A stretch of 14,628 nucleotides of DNA from Microbacteriaceae bacterium (GCA_947452355.1 CANGCU010000013.1:1-14628), one strand, 5' to 3'. Counted from the first letter of the stretch, positions 1-6,723 are shown. Numbers and translations are program-made. The notes: generated from the letters alone by a model not told the origin.

Positions 1-1088
1 CACACCGCCTCCGAGCGAAGCAACGAGGCGCTCATCGACGCGCTCTTGGAGTTCCGTAACGCTAAGCCGAACAGCAGGGCGGCTTCTTCCCATCGTTCCT
101 GAGGCACAGTTTTGAGTTGCCCGAGCGCGGACTCAAAGGACGTCGTCACGATGTCCGTGCCCCGAAGCGCGACAAGGCGACCCCAGTCACCCTCGGAAAT
201 GACCCGAACGGCGTTCATGCCGAACCGAGTGGCGAGAACTCGGTCGAATGCTGACGGTGTTCCCCCACGCTGAATGTGACCGAGGGTGGTTGCGCGTGTT
301 TCAATTCCCGTCGCCTGCTCAATCAGGGGGGCGAGTTTTTCGCCGATCCCGCCAAGTCGCGGGCGCCCGAATGCGTCGAGCCCGCGCTCGCTGTGTGCGT
401 CGTCCATTGTGTCGAGCAGGAAGCCTTCAGCAACACAGACGAGCGGCGCACGTCCGCGCTCATATGCTGATTTGACCCACCCGATAATTTCGTCCATCGA
501 CGTCTTGCGCTCGGGGATCAGGATTGCGTGCGCACCAGCCGCCATTCCGGAGTGAAGTGCGATCCATCCGACGTGCCGCCCCATGACCTCTGCGACCATG
601 CAGCGATGGTGGGAATCGCCGGTCGTTCGGAGTCGGTCCATGGAATCTGTTGCGATGTTGACCGCGGTGTCGAACCCGAAGGTGTAATCCGTGGCCGAAA
701 GGTCGTTATCAACGGTTTTGGGTATCCCAACAATCTTGATTCCCGCTTCGGAAAGGCGATTGGCCGCGGCGAGAGTTCCCTCGCCTCCAATCACCAAGAG
801 CCCGTCAATCTCGGCTTCCGCCATGACGGTAGTGATGCGCTCGATGCCACCCTTTCCGTCAAACGGGTTAGTGCGAGATGATCCCAGAATCGTGCCGCCC
901 ATTTTGCCAATTCCTTTGACGTCGGCGCGTTCGAGTCGCTGAAAATCAGCGTCGACGAGCCCTCGCCAACCGTCCCGAATGCCGATGAAGGACATTCCGT
1001 ACTGACGCTCACCATTGAGAACCGCGCCACGGATGACGGCATTGAGGCCGGGAGCGTCTCCACCAGAGGTCAGCACACCAATTCGCAT
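1..1088 (-). CDS. pfkA: ATP-dependent 6-phosphofructokinase (3' end beyond the window)
   Basis: Phosphorylates fructose-6-phosphate to fructose-1,6-bisphosphate, the committed step of cytoplasmic glycolysis. The protein begins MRIGVLTSGGDAPGLNAV, the classical PFK N-terminus with the nucleotide loop at residues 9-18. It has GGEGT (101-105), PKTVDND (123-129) and MGRHVGW (169-175). In this family Gly at the E. coli 104-equivalent position goes with ATP use, whereas Asp there goes with pyrophosphate use. The Gly seen here, with Lys124, points to the ATP-using actinobacterial (group III) type. The ATG at 1086-1088 fits the family start exactly; a weak -10-like GAGAAT (1095-1100) lies 6 nt upstream. 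The reading frame passes the usual C-terminal LFG (about 66-74) without a stop and stays open to the window edge, adding about 21 residues unlike the family. A TAG sits one base out of frame directly after LFG (see findings). The Lrp-type gene ends 51 bp upstream on the same strand. Confidence 0.96.
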   Translation of the reverse strand, partial: MRIGVLTSGGDAPGLNAVIRGAVLNGERQYGMSFIGIRDGWRGLVDADFQRLERADVKGIGKMGGTILGSSRTNPFDGKGGIERITTVMAEAEIDGLLVIGGEGTLAAANRLSEAGIKIVGIPKTVDNDLSATDYTFGFDTAVNIATDSMDRLRTTGDSHHRCMVAEVMGRHVGWIALHSGMAAGAHAILIPERKTSMDEIIGWVKSAYERGRAPLVCVAEGFLLDTMDDAHSERGLDAFGRPRLGGIGEKLAPLIEQATGIETRATTLGHIQRGGTPSAFDRVLATRFGMNAVRVISEGDWGRLVALRGTDIVTTSFESALGQLKTVPQERWEEAALLFGLALRNSKSASMSASLLRSEAV

Positions 1089-1139
1089 GGCTCTATTCTC
1101 GCGTCAGGACTGCCCACGCGGGACCATGTCCGAACATTT

Positions 1140-1577
1140 TTAGAGAATGCGTCGGTGTACGAGCCGCGACAGCATGATTGACGAGCGCGTGTGGTCGACG
1201 TTCGGTGCGTTGCGAACTTTTTCGAGTGCAGCCTCGAGCGCGGGAATTGACGATGCGCGCATGTGCACGATTGCGTCGGCCTGCCCCGACACCGTTCCCG
1301 CATAAACAACCTCGGGAACTGAATTGAGCAGTTTACGAAGATCGTCGGGTGACACCGTTCCCCGGCAATACAACTCGACGTAGGCCTCGACGCCGATTCC
1401 CTCGGCAGCCGGGTCGACATTGACTGTGAAGCCTCGGATTGCGCCGGAATCAACCAATCGGTCAACCCGTCGCTTGACGGCGCTCGCAGAAAGTCCGACG
1501 ACGTCACCGATTTCGGCGTACCCCGCTCGCGCATTGTCACGGAGTTGGTCGATAATTCGCTGGTCGGTTGCGTCCAC
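1140..1577 (-). CDS. Lrp/AsnC family transcriptional regulator
   Basis: A 145-residue DNA-binding regulator of the feast/famine (Lrp/AsnC) family, normally an octamer or dimer that senses an amino acid or similar small ligand. Residues 1-60 (DATDQRIIDQLRDNAR, then SASAVKRRVDRLVDSGAI) form the AsnC-type helix-turn-helix. Residues about 66-135 form the RAM ligand/oligomer domain, including GTVSGQADAIVHMRAS. Length is typical. The start is GTG at 1575-1577: no Shine-Dalgarno is visible, but TATAGT lies 6 nt upstream, fitting a leaderless transcript. A perfect 13-bp palindrome (1616-1628), centred about 45 bp upstream of the start, is a candidate autoregulatory site. It lies 57 bp downstream of the MFS exporter gene on the same strand, so it could also be transcribed with that gene and control it; export of an amino acid-like substrate is speculation. 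The ligand cannot be named. Confidence 0.93.
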   Translation of the reverse strand: MDATDQRIIDQLRDNARAGYAEIGDVVGLSASAVKRRVDRLVDSGAIRGFTVNVDPAAEGIGVEAYVELYCRGTVSPDDLRKLLNSVPEVVYAGTVSGQADAIVHMRASSIPALEAALEKVRNAPNVDHTRSSIMLSRLVHRRIL

Positions 1578-1583
1578 GGCACA

Positions 1584-1589
1584 ACTATA
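1584..1589 (-). promoter_or_regulatory. -10 element for the Lrp/AsnC gene (leaderless start)
   Basis: TATAGT on the minus strand matches the TANNNT actinobacterial -10 pattern. It ends 6 nt before the GTG at 1577, so transcription would begin at or next to the start codon. No clear -35 hexamer is seen. Confidence 0.6.
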
Positions 1590-1615
1590 GGTGATTTCAC
1601 GCGTCCGGGGTTAGC

Positions 1616-1628
1616 CAAACGTCGTTTG
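1616..1628. promoter_or_regulatory. Perfect 13-bp palindrome upstream of the Lrp/AsnC gene
   Basis: CAAACGTCGTTTG is a perfect inverted repeat (6-bp arms, 1-bp centre) in the 57-bp gap between the MFS stop and the Lrp start. Its centre is about 45 bp upstream of the predicted transcription start. Lrp/AsnC proteins commonly bind short palindromes and autoregulate, so an operator is plausible. No T-tract follows on the minus strand, so an intrinsic terminator for the MFS gene is less likely. Confidence 0.4.
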
Positions 1629-1634
1629 AGTGCG

Positions 1635-2972
1635 CTACGGCCCGCGCTGGGTGAGGGTAATCAGTTGCGTCGCCGTGTCTGGCGATTCACTGTCGGCTCG
1701 CGTGAATGCCGAGCGGAACGCGTCCATCGTCGAAATATTGTGCTTACTGCGCATCCACACCAACGCGATGATGGCCGCGACCAATCCACCGAGTGCAGCG
1801 AGCCCGATTGCCCACCGAGGGCCGAAAGTATTCGAAACCCAGCCCGCGAGCGGTGAGCCGATTGGGGTCCCACCGATCAGTAGCGTCGAGAAAATCGCCA
1901 TGACGCGACCGCGATACATCTCGTCCGTCGTGGTCTGGATATAACCGTTTGTCGTTGCAACCATCAGGACAGCGCCAAAACCGAGGATGGGATAGAGGAC
2001 GACAAAGATGGTGACGGTCGGCGCCAACGCGGCGGCGATACCACCAACAGCGATGACACCGGCGGCGACGGTGATGACGGAAAGCCTCGGCCGTGAACTT
2101 CGCGCGACGAGAAGCGCACCGCCGAGCGACCCCACCGCCAACGCCGACATGATGAAACCGTAATCGTGCGCACCGAGTCCGAACTCGACGACCGCCATGG
2201 TGCTGGCGAAAATTCCGAAGTTGAACACGAGCGCCCCAACGATGAACAGCATCAGGAGGACGACGAGGAGGTCCTTGCGCGAAACCAGGTACGCCATTCC
2301 AGCGCGAAATTGTCCGCTCTCTTTAGGGGCTTTGAAGACGGTGTGCAATTCACTTCGACGGAGTGAGCCAATTGCAATCGCAGCCGAACCCAGGCTGACT
2401 CCTGCGATCAGCAACGTCCATCCCGAACCGATGCCCGAAATCCCGATTCCGGCAAGTGCGGGACCGATGAGCCGGGAGGTGTTAAACATTGTGGAATGAA
2501 GCCCAATGGCGTTGGAGACGTTGTCCTTTGAGACCAATTCATTGACGACGATGTGACGCGCCGGTGCTTCTACCGCTTGAACGATTCCGAGACCGAGAGC
2601 GAGCGCATAGACGAGGAACAGGTTGGCGACCCCCGTGAGTACCGCGATGCCCAGCACGATTCCGAAGACCGTCTCGGCGACAGTCGCCCAGAAGATGAGG
2701 GTCCGACCGTGGAATCGGTCGACGAGCGGTCCAACGAAAGGCCCGAGCAGGAGGATAGGGCCGAACTGCAACGAGAGGCTGAACCCGAGGGCCACCGCAT
2801 CGTTGTTCGTCAGTTCCGTCAGAACGAGCCAGTCTTGCGCTGCTCGCTGAGCCCAGCCTCCGATATTTGCGACAAGCGCACCGATCATCCAGATTCGAAA
2901 ATTCCGTACCGTGAGCGCTCGGAACATGGACGGTCGCGGTGTTGCCGATTTCGCTTTCCGTCGTTCCGCCAT
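1635..2972 (-). CDS. MFS transporter, MFS_3-type exporter
   Basis: A 445-residue, roughly 12-TM major facilitator protein in the cytoplasmic membrane. After a short basic N-terminus (MAERRKAKS) it reads FRALTVRNFRIWMIGALVAN, then WAQRAAQDWLVLTEL and VGPLVDRFHGRTLIFW. This is the signature of the MFS_3 group (EntS-like and related drug or siderophore exporters), with the motif-A loop after TM2. EAPARHIVVNELV and NTSRLIGPALAG are also typical of the group. The substrate cannot be told from sequence. An upstream in-frame ATG exists at 2981, but the ATG at 2972 was chosen because TAGGAT lies 7 nt before it, serving either as a -10 of a leaderless mRNA or, through its AGGA, as a ribosome site. The gene diverges from the lipoate ligase gene and precedes the Lrp/AsnC gene by 57 bp. 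The C-terminal 30 residues are hydrophilic and unremarkable. Confidence 0.9.
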   Translation of the reverse strand: MAERRKAKSATPRPSMFRALTVRNFRIWMIGALVANIGGWAQRAAQDWLVLTELTNNDAVALGFSLSLQFGPILLLGPFVGPLVDRFHGRTLIFWATVAETVFGIVLGIAVLTGVANLFLVYALALGLGIVQAVEAPARHIVVNELVSKDNVSNAIGLHSTMFNTSRLIGPALAGIGISGIGSGWTLLIAGVSLGSAAIAIGSLRRSELHTVFKAPKESGQFRAGMAYLVSRKDLLVVLLMLFIVGALVFNFGIFASTMAVVEFGLGAHDYGFIMSALAVGSLGGALLVARSSRPRLSVITVAAGVIAVGGIAAALAPTVTIFVVLYPILGFGAVLMVATTNGYIQTTTDEMYRGRVMAIFSTLLIGGTPIGSPLAGWVSNTFGPRWAIGLAALGGLVAAIIALVWMRSKHNISTMDAFRSAFTRADSESPDTATQLITLTQRGP

Positions 2973-2979
2973 AACTTTC

Positions 2980-2985
2980 ATCCTA
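2980..2985 (-). promoter_or_regulatory. -10-like TAGGAT before the MFS_3 exporter
   Basis: TAGGAT on the minus strand lies 7 nt before the ATG at 2972. It fits a leaderless -10 (TANNNT). The embedded AGGA, 8 nt from the ATG, could instead be a Shine-Dalgarno, and sequence alone cannot separate the two. It overlaps the alternative ATG at 2981, which argues for the downstream start. Confidence 0.45.
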
Positions 2986-3016
2986 GGCAGGCAAAATGCA
3001 CACATCGACCAGCACC

Positions 3017-3022
3017 TACAAT
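3017..3022 (+). promoter_or_regulatory. -10 element for the lipoate ligase transcript
   Basis: TACAAT is a good -10 match and lies 7 nt before an ATG at 3030 that opens a nine-codon ORF. The transcript would then start at about 3030 and carry a 26-nt leader before the ligase GTG at 3056. No convincing -35 hexamer is seen. Confidence 0.55.
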
Positions 3023-3029
3023 GGTGCGC

Positions 3030-3059
3030 ATGGCGACCGGCATAGGAATTACCGCGTGA
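3030..3059 (+). CDS. Possible nine-codon leader ORF overlapping the lipoate ligase start
   Basis: ATG at 3030 reads MATGIGITA and stops at TGA 3057-3059. This ATG is 7 nt after the TACAAT -10 element, where a leaderless start would be. Its TGA overlaps the ligase start in the four bases GTGA (3056-3059), the layout of translational coupling. The ligase ribosome site (AGGAA, 3044-3048) lies inside it. The peptide has no run of regulatory codons, so classical attenuation is unlikely. It may also be chance. Confidence 0.3.
   Translation: MATGIGITA
3044..3048 (+). promoter_or_regulatory. Ribosome binding site that fixes the lipoate ligase start
   Basis: AGGAA with a 7-nt spacer to the GTG at 3056 is the only good Shine-Dalgarno near the 5' end. 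It rules against the longer reading from the ATG at 2996, which lies upstream of the predicted promoter. Confidence 0.6.
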
Positions 3060-4105
3060 AGGGTGAATACAAGGTTCCCGGCGGCAAGCTCATTGTTGTC
3101 GAAGCGGAAGAGCGCGACGGCCATCTGGTCGACGTGACGGTGTCCGGAGATTTTTTCCTCGAGCCGGACGACGCGTTGGAGGCCATGACGGCAGCCCTCG
3201 AGGGTCTTCCGATTTCGTCCAATGCCGCCGAGATCGCCCGCCGAGTTCGCGACGCACTTCCCGACGACGTGGTCATGCTCGGGGTTCATCCCGAAGCAGT
3301 CGCGACGGCGGTGCGCCGCGCGATTGCCCGCGCCCGATCGTTTGCCGACTATGACTGGGAATATCTAGGCCCGGAACCGCTGTCGGCGGCCGAGCACATG
3401 GCGCTCGACCAAGTCCTCACCGAAGAGGTTGGCGCGGGGCGCCGCGGACCGACACTTCGAATCTGGGAATGGAACGAAAAAGCCGTCATCATCGGGTCGT
3501 TTCAATCCCTGCGTAACGAGGTCGATTCCGACGCGGCCGCCGAGCGCGGAGTTGGGGTCTTTCGCCGAGTCAGCGGTGGTGGCGCCATGTTCATCGAGCC
3601 CGGCAACACCATCACCTATTCGATCTACGCACCGTCCGAACTGGTCGACGGAATGTCCTTCGCTGATTCTTACGCGTTCCTCGATGACTGGGTACTGCAG
3701 GCACTCCATTCGATTGGGATTGCGGCCGAATACAAACCACTCAACGACATCGCAAGTCCTCAGGGTAAGATCGGCGGTGCCGCGCAAAAGCGGCTCGGGA
3801 ACGGCGCGGTCCTGCACCATGTCACGATGGCGTACGACATCGATGCGAACGCGATGATGCAGGTTCTCCGGATTGGGCGCGAGAAACTCAGTGACAAAGG
3901 TGTTACGAGTGCAGCCAAACGTGTTGACCCCATCAAGAGCCAATCAGGGATGTCCCGTGCAGAGGTCATCGAGCGAATGGTCGAGACGTTCCGCGGGCTC
4001 TATGGATTAACGGTTGGCTCAATTTCCGACACCGAACGCGCACGTGCAGCGGAACTCGTGGACAACAAATTCCTCACGGACGACTGGTTACGCAGGGTTC
4101 CCTAG
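3056..4105 (+). CDS. lplA: Lipoate-protein ligase A family protein with N-terminal accessory domain
   Basis: Predicted to attach lipoate (or octanoate) to the lysine of E2 and GcvH lipoyl domains using ATP, in the cytoplasm. From the GTG start the protein has 349 residues. Residues 1-90 (VKGEYKVPGGKLIVVEAE, then VTVSGDFFLEP) look like the lipoate ligase accessory domain, which is C-terminal in E. coli LplA and a separate protein (LplB) in Thermoplasma. Residues about 98-320 are the BPL/LplA/LipB catalytic fold. They carry RRVSGGGAMF (170-179, lipoyl-AMP loop) and GKIGGAAQKR (237-246), in which Lys238 is the expected catalytic lysine. The accessory domain is therefore N-terminal here. The stop shares CTAG with the stop of regX3 on the other strand. 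Family membership is firm; whether it is a scavenging ligase, an octanoyl/amidotransferase or a relative cannot be settled from sequence. Confidence 0.88.
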   Translation: MKGEYKVPGGKLIVVEAEERDGHLVDVTVSGDFFLEPDDALEAMTAALEGLPISSNAAEIARRVRDALPDDVVMLGVHPEAVATAVRRAIARARSFADYDWEYLGPEPLSAAEHMALDQVLTEEVGAGRRGPTLRIWEWNEKAVIIGSFQSLRNEVDSDAAAERGVGVFRRVSGGGAMFIEPGNTITYSIYAPSELVDGMSFADSYAFLDDWVLQALHSIGIAAEYKPLNDIASPQGKIGGAAQKRLGNGAVLHHVTMAYDIDANAMMQVLRIGREKLSDKGVTSAAKRVDPIKSQSGMSRAEVIERMVETFRGLYGLTVGSISDTERARAAELVDNKFLTDDWLRRVP

Positions 4106-4785
4106 ACCTCGAATTTGTAGCCGAGCCCCCGAACGGTGACAATGAATTTCGGGTTTGCGGGGTCGGGCTCGACCTTGCCACGGATTCGTTTGACGTGAAC
4201 ATCCAGGGTCTTCGTGTCACCGTAATAGTTCGAACCCCAGACGCGGTCGATGATCTGCCCTCGAGTCAGGACGCGATTGGTGTTGTCCATCAGGTATTCG
4301 AGCAACTCGAATTCCTTGAGTGGAAGCGTCACGGGCTCTCCGTTCACCGACACAACGTGACGCTCGGTGTCGAGTCGAACCGGGCCAGCTTCAAGAAGTG
4401 ACCCGGCCTTCGACGAGTCGGGCGCCGTTCCCCGTCGGAGTACGGCCTTGATTCGCGCGAGCAATTCGCGCGTTGAATAAGGCTTGACAACGTAATCGTC
4501 CGCTCCAATCTCGAGCCCAACTACCTTGTCCACCTCTGAGTCCTTTGCTGTGACCATGATGATCGGGACGTTCGACCGAGACCGGATCTCGCGGCAGACA
4601 TCAACACCGCTCATGCCAGGCAGCATGAGGTCAAGCAAAATGAGGTCGGGAGCGCCCTTTTGCCACTCGACTATCGCGGCCGGTCCGTCGGCGGCTTCCA
4701 ACACGTCAAACCCTTCACGCTGAAGGATGTAAACGAGGGGTTCGCGAAGGGACTGTTCATCTTCGACGACGAGCACACTACTCAT
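4102..4785 (-). CDS. regX3: Response regulator RegX3 (OmpR/PhoB type)
   Basis: Cytoplasmic DNA-binding partner of SenX3; when phosphorylated it activates phosphate-starvation genes such as the pst operon. The protein has 227 residues. The receiver domain (1-115) has the acidic pair E8/D9, the phosphoacceptor D52 in LILLDLMLPG, T79 and K101 in VVKPYSTREL. The C-terminal winged helix (about 130-227) includes LPLKEFELLEYLM, TLDVHVKRIRGKVE and the closing VRGLGYKFEV. The ATG at 4785 was chosen over one 63 bp upstream because MSSVLVVEDE is the family N-terminus and AAGGAG (4793-4798) lies 7 nt before it. Its first 8 nt overlap the end of senX3, so the two are translationally coupled. At the 3' end it overlaps the convergent lplA by 4 nt. 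Regulation probably runs from the senX3 promoter and the PHO-like repeats beyond it. Confidence 0.95.
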   Translation of the reverse strand: MSSVLVVEDEQSLREPLVYILQREGFDVLEAADGPAAIVEWQKGAPDLILLDLMLPGMSGVDVCREIRSRSNVPIIMVTAKDSEVDKVVGLEIGADDYVVKPYSTRELLARIKAVLRRGTAPDSSKAGSLLEAGPVRLDTERHVVSVNGEPVTLPLKEFELLEYLMDNTNRVLTRGQIIDRVWGSNYYGDTKTLDVHVKRIRGKVEPDPANPKFIVTVRGLGYKFEV

Positions 4786-5920
4786 GGGTGTTCTCCTTGG
4801 TGGTGTCCACAAGCCTAGGCAGGCGAATGGTGAACGTAGACCCGACACCCTGCTGCGAGAACAGGGTTACTTCGCCACGGTGACTCATGCTGATGTGCTT
4901 GACGAGGCTGAGACCAAGTCCGGTCCCACCGGTAGTTCTATCGCGGGATTCGTCGACCCGATAGAAACGCTCGAACACTCGTGATTGTTCATCGGCCGGA
5001 ATACCGACACCCTGGTCAGTGACGATGATGTCGACATGCCCATTGCGGGCCATGACGCCGATTCCGACTTGCTGTTGAGGGTCGGAATACTGAATGGCGT
5101 TTTCCAGAAGGTTTTTCACTGCAACCGTCAATAACTCACCGTCACCCATGACGAAGATATCGTCAGGATATTTGGCGTTGATACTGATGGCTTTAGCCTC
5201 GGCAATGACGACGGTTCGTTCGAGTGCTTCGCGCACGACGGCCCCGATGTTCACGGGTGTTGCCGTGGCAAGAATGTCAACTGACTCAACACGAGACAAC
5301 TGGATGATTTCGGTGACGAGGTTAGACAAGCGACGCGCTTCACGACGAAGGCTGTCCGCGAACTTGTGCATTTGGGTGGGGTCGTCGAGTGCACCCTCCA
5401 TCGCTTCACTGAGGAGGGTGATTGCCCCAATGGGCGTTTTGATTTCGTGGGTCACGTTCGCAATGAAGTCGCGCCGGACGGCCTCGAAATCGCGTTCCTC
5501 GGTCGAGTCCTCGACGAGGACGAGGACAAAGCCACTCCCGATAGACACCGCGCGGGCATGAAGGAAGCGGATATCGCCACCAGTGCCGAGGCTCAGTTCG
5601 AACTCGACCTCATGCGTCGAGTCGGAATCCTTCGCGTGGCGAACGAGTTTGCGTATTTCGTTATTCCGGATGACGCGACCTGACACAAGACCCAGCGCGA
5701 TGGCACTGTTGGTTGCGCGCAAAACGGCCATTGAGTCGTCGACCACGAATCCGGCGGTGGCAAGAACACTAATCAAACCGGAGGCAATTTCGGTGAGCGT
5801 TTCGTCCTGGGAGTTCTTTTTCGGACGCATCCGGAACGTTCGAAAATACAAGTAGGTACAACCGATCGCGACGACTGCCACGAGGGTCGTCACGATCGCA
5901 AAGACGCCAATTGTTACCAT
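4778..5920 (-). CDS. senX3: Sensor histidine kinase SenX3
   Basis: Membrane-anchored kinase that phosphorylates RegX3 when phosphate import through Pst is low. It has 380 residues and one clear N-terminal transmembrane helix (about 4-26) with no sizeable extracytoplasmic domain, so the signal must come from inside, consistent with control through PhoU and Pst. A PAS-like region (about 44-140) is followed by the dimerisation/phosphoacceptor helix DFIANVTHEIKTPIGAI with His158. The ATPase domain has the N box NLLENAIQYS (270-279), G1 DQGVGIP (302-308), VFERFYRVD (315-323) and G2 TGLGLSL (333-339). The ATG at 5920 has no spaced Shine-Dalgarno but TAACCT lies 7 nt upstream, suggesting a leaderless start. 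It diverges from phoU. Overall layout matches mycobacterial SenX3 more than PhoR. Confidence 0.95.
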   Translation of the reverse strand: MVTIGVFAIVTTLVAVVAIGCTYLYFRTFRMRPKKNSQDETLTEIASGLISVLATAGFVVDDSMAVLRATNSAIALGLVSGRVIRNNEIRKLVRHAKDSDSTHEVEFELSLGTGGDIRFLHARAVSIGSGFVLVLVEDSTEERDFEAVRRDFIANVTHEIKTPIGAITLLSEAMEGALDDPTQMHKFADSLRREARRLSNLVTEIIQLSRVESVDILATATPVNIGAVVREALERTVVIAEAKAISINAKYPDDIFVMGDGELLTVAVKNLLENAIQYSDPQQQVGIGVMARNGHVDIIVTDQGVGIPADEQSRVFERFYRVDESRDRTTGGTGLGLSLVKHISMSHRGEVTLFSQQGVGSTFTIRLPRLVDTTKENTHE

Positions 5921-5927
5921 CCTGTTC

Positions 5928-5933
5928 AGGTTA
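5928..5933 (-). promoter_or_regulatory. -10 element for senX3-regX3 (leaderless start)
   Basis: TAACCT on the minus strand fits TANNNT and ends 7 nt before the senX3 ATG. The only purine-rich run (CAGG) touches the ATG, too close to act as a ribosome site, which favours leaderless initiation. No -35 consensus is visible, which is common for activator-dependent promoters. Confidence 0.5.
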
Positions 5934-5982
5934 GGTCACGGTTCGGGGACTATCGTGGTTATCGGGCCATACGGTCTATGAA

Positions 5983-6026
5983 TTTAACCGTGCGTTAGCA
6001 ATTTGTTAGAGCGGGGTTCACCTCCC
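5983..6026 (+). promoter_or_regulatory. Four tandem 11-bp PHO-box-like repeats between senX3 and phoU
   Basis: Four contiguous 11-bp units start at 5983 (TTTAACC), 5994 (GTTAGCA), 6005 (GTTAGAG) and 6016 (GTTCACC). The last matches the GTTCACC core of actinobacterial PHO boxes, which are known to be 11-bp direct repeats bound by PhoP in Streptomyces; the others match 3-5 of its 7 positions but keep the exact 11-bp phase. The array lies 38 bp before the phoU start and 50 bp beyond the senX3 -10. It is therefore the likely RegX3 site for the phoU-pst operon and perhaps for senX3-regX3. No convincing phoU -10 could be picked; TATGAA at 5977 is a weak candidate upstream of the array. Confidence 0.55.
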
Positions 6027-6063
6027 TCTGGTTCGTTGAGAGCACACAGTGAGAGGATCCATC

Positions 6064-6723
6064 ATGCGCGAGATGTTCGATCAGGAACTCGAAACCGTCC
6101 AGGAACGCATCGTCGACATTGCCGAGAGCGTGTTCACAATAGTGACGGATGCGAGCACCGCTTTTCTCGAGGCCGACGTCAAGGCCGCCGACAGGGCCTT
6201 AGCGATTGCTGAAACGATCAGCGAAAAGGCCTTGTCGCTGGATGAACTTGTCATTAGAACCCTCGCCCTGCAAGCCCCGGTTGCTCGGGATCTGAGAATT
6301 CTCGTCTCAACTCTTCGCATCTCGGCCTCGTTCGAGCGCATGGCCGCCCTCGCGTCGCACATCGCGACGATCGCGCGATTCCGTTTTCCCGATTCAGTCG
6401 TTCCTGATTCCCTGTCCGACACGTTTGATGAAATGGCTCGACTCGATATCCGACTGAGCAAGAAACTGATCAAACTCCTCAAGAACACATCAGTCGACCT
6501 TGCTCGATCGATCCAATCCATGGATGAACGTGTCGACGAGCTTCACCGCGAGGTGTTCGAGGTTGTGTTGGACAAGAAGTGGAAAGAATCGGCGATGTAC
6601 ACGGTCGATGTCACGCTGGCGAGCCGATACTTCGAACGTATTGCCGACCACGTCGTCGATATTTCCTCAAAAGTCAGTTATTTGTCGACCGGCGATTGGT
6701 CAGATGCCGACCTCGAAGATTAA
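6064..6723 (+). CDS. phoU: Phosphate transport/signalling regulator PhoU
   Basis: A cytoplasmic all-helical protein linking the Pst transporter to the phosphate sensor kinase and restraining it when phosphate is plentiful. At 219 residues it has the normal length. The two tandem three-helix PhoU repeats are clear: APVARDLRIL (71-80) followed by ERMAALASHIATIA (91-104), and in the second half RYFERIADHVVDIS (188-201). The ERxxxxxxH-type helices provide the family's metal-binding acidic patch. ATG at 6064 was chosen because GAGAGGA (6051-6057) sits 6 nt upstream; a longer reading from GTG 6049 would swallow that site. The gene heads the plus-strand run phoU-pstSCAB and diverges from senX3-regX3, an order that pairs the three signalling genes around one control region. 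pstS follows after 58 bp. Confidence 0.94.
   Translation: MREMFDQELETVQERIVDIAESVFTIVTDASTAFLEADVKAADRALAIAETISEKALSLDELVIRTLALQAPVARDLRILVSTLRISASFERMAALASHIATIARFRFPDSVVPDSLSDTFDEMARLDIRLSKKLIKLLKNTSVDLARSIQSMDERVDELHREVFEVVLDKKWKESAMYTVDVTLASRYFERIADHVVDISSKVSYLSTGDWSDADLED

Noticed and set aside
1100..1120. Inverted repeat CGCGT/ACGCG between the Lrp gene and pfkA
   Set aside because: Arms are only 5 bp with an 11-bp loop and no T-tract; too weak to call a terminator or operator.
2996..3055. Longer lipoate ligase reading frame starting at ATG 2996
   Set aside because: It would start upstream of the TACAAT -10 element and has no ribosome site, and the added 20 residues (Thr, Ser, His and Arg-rich) do not look like the domain. 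The GTG at 3056 has a well-spaced AGGAA.
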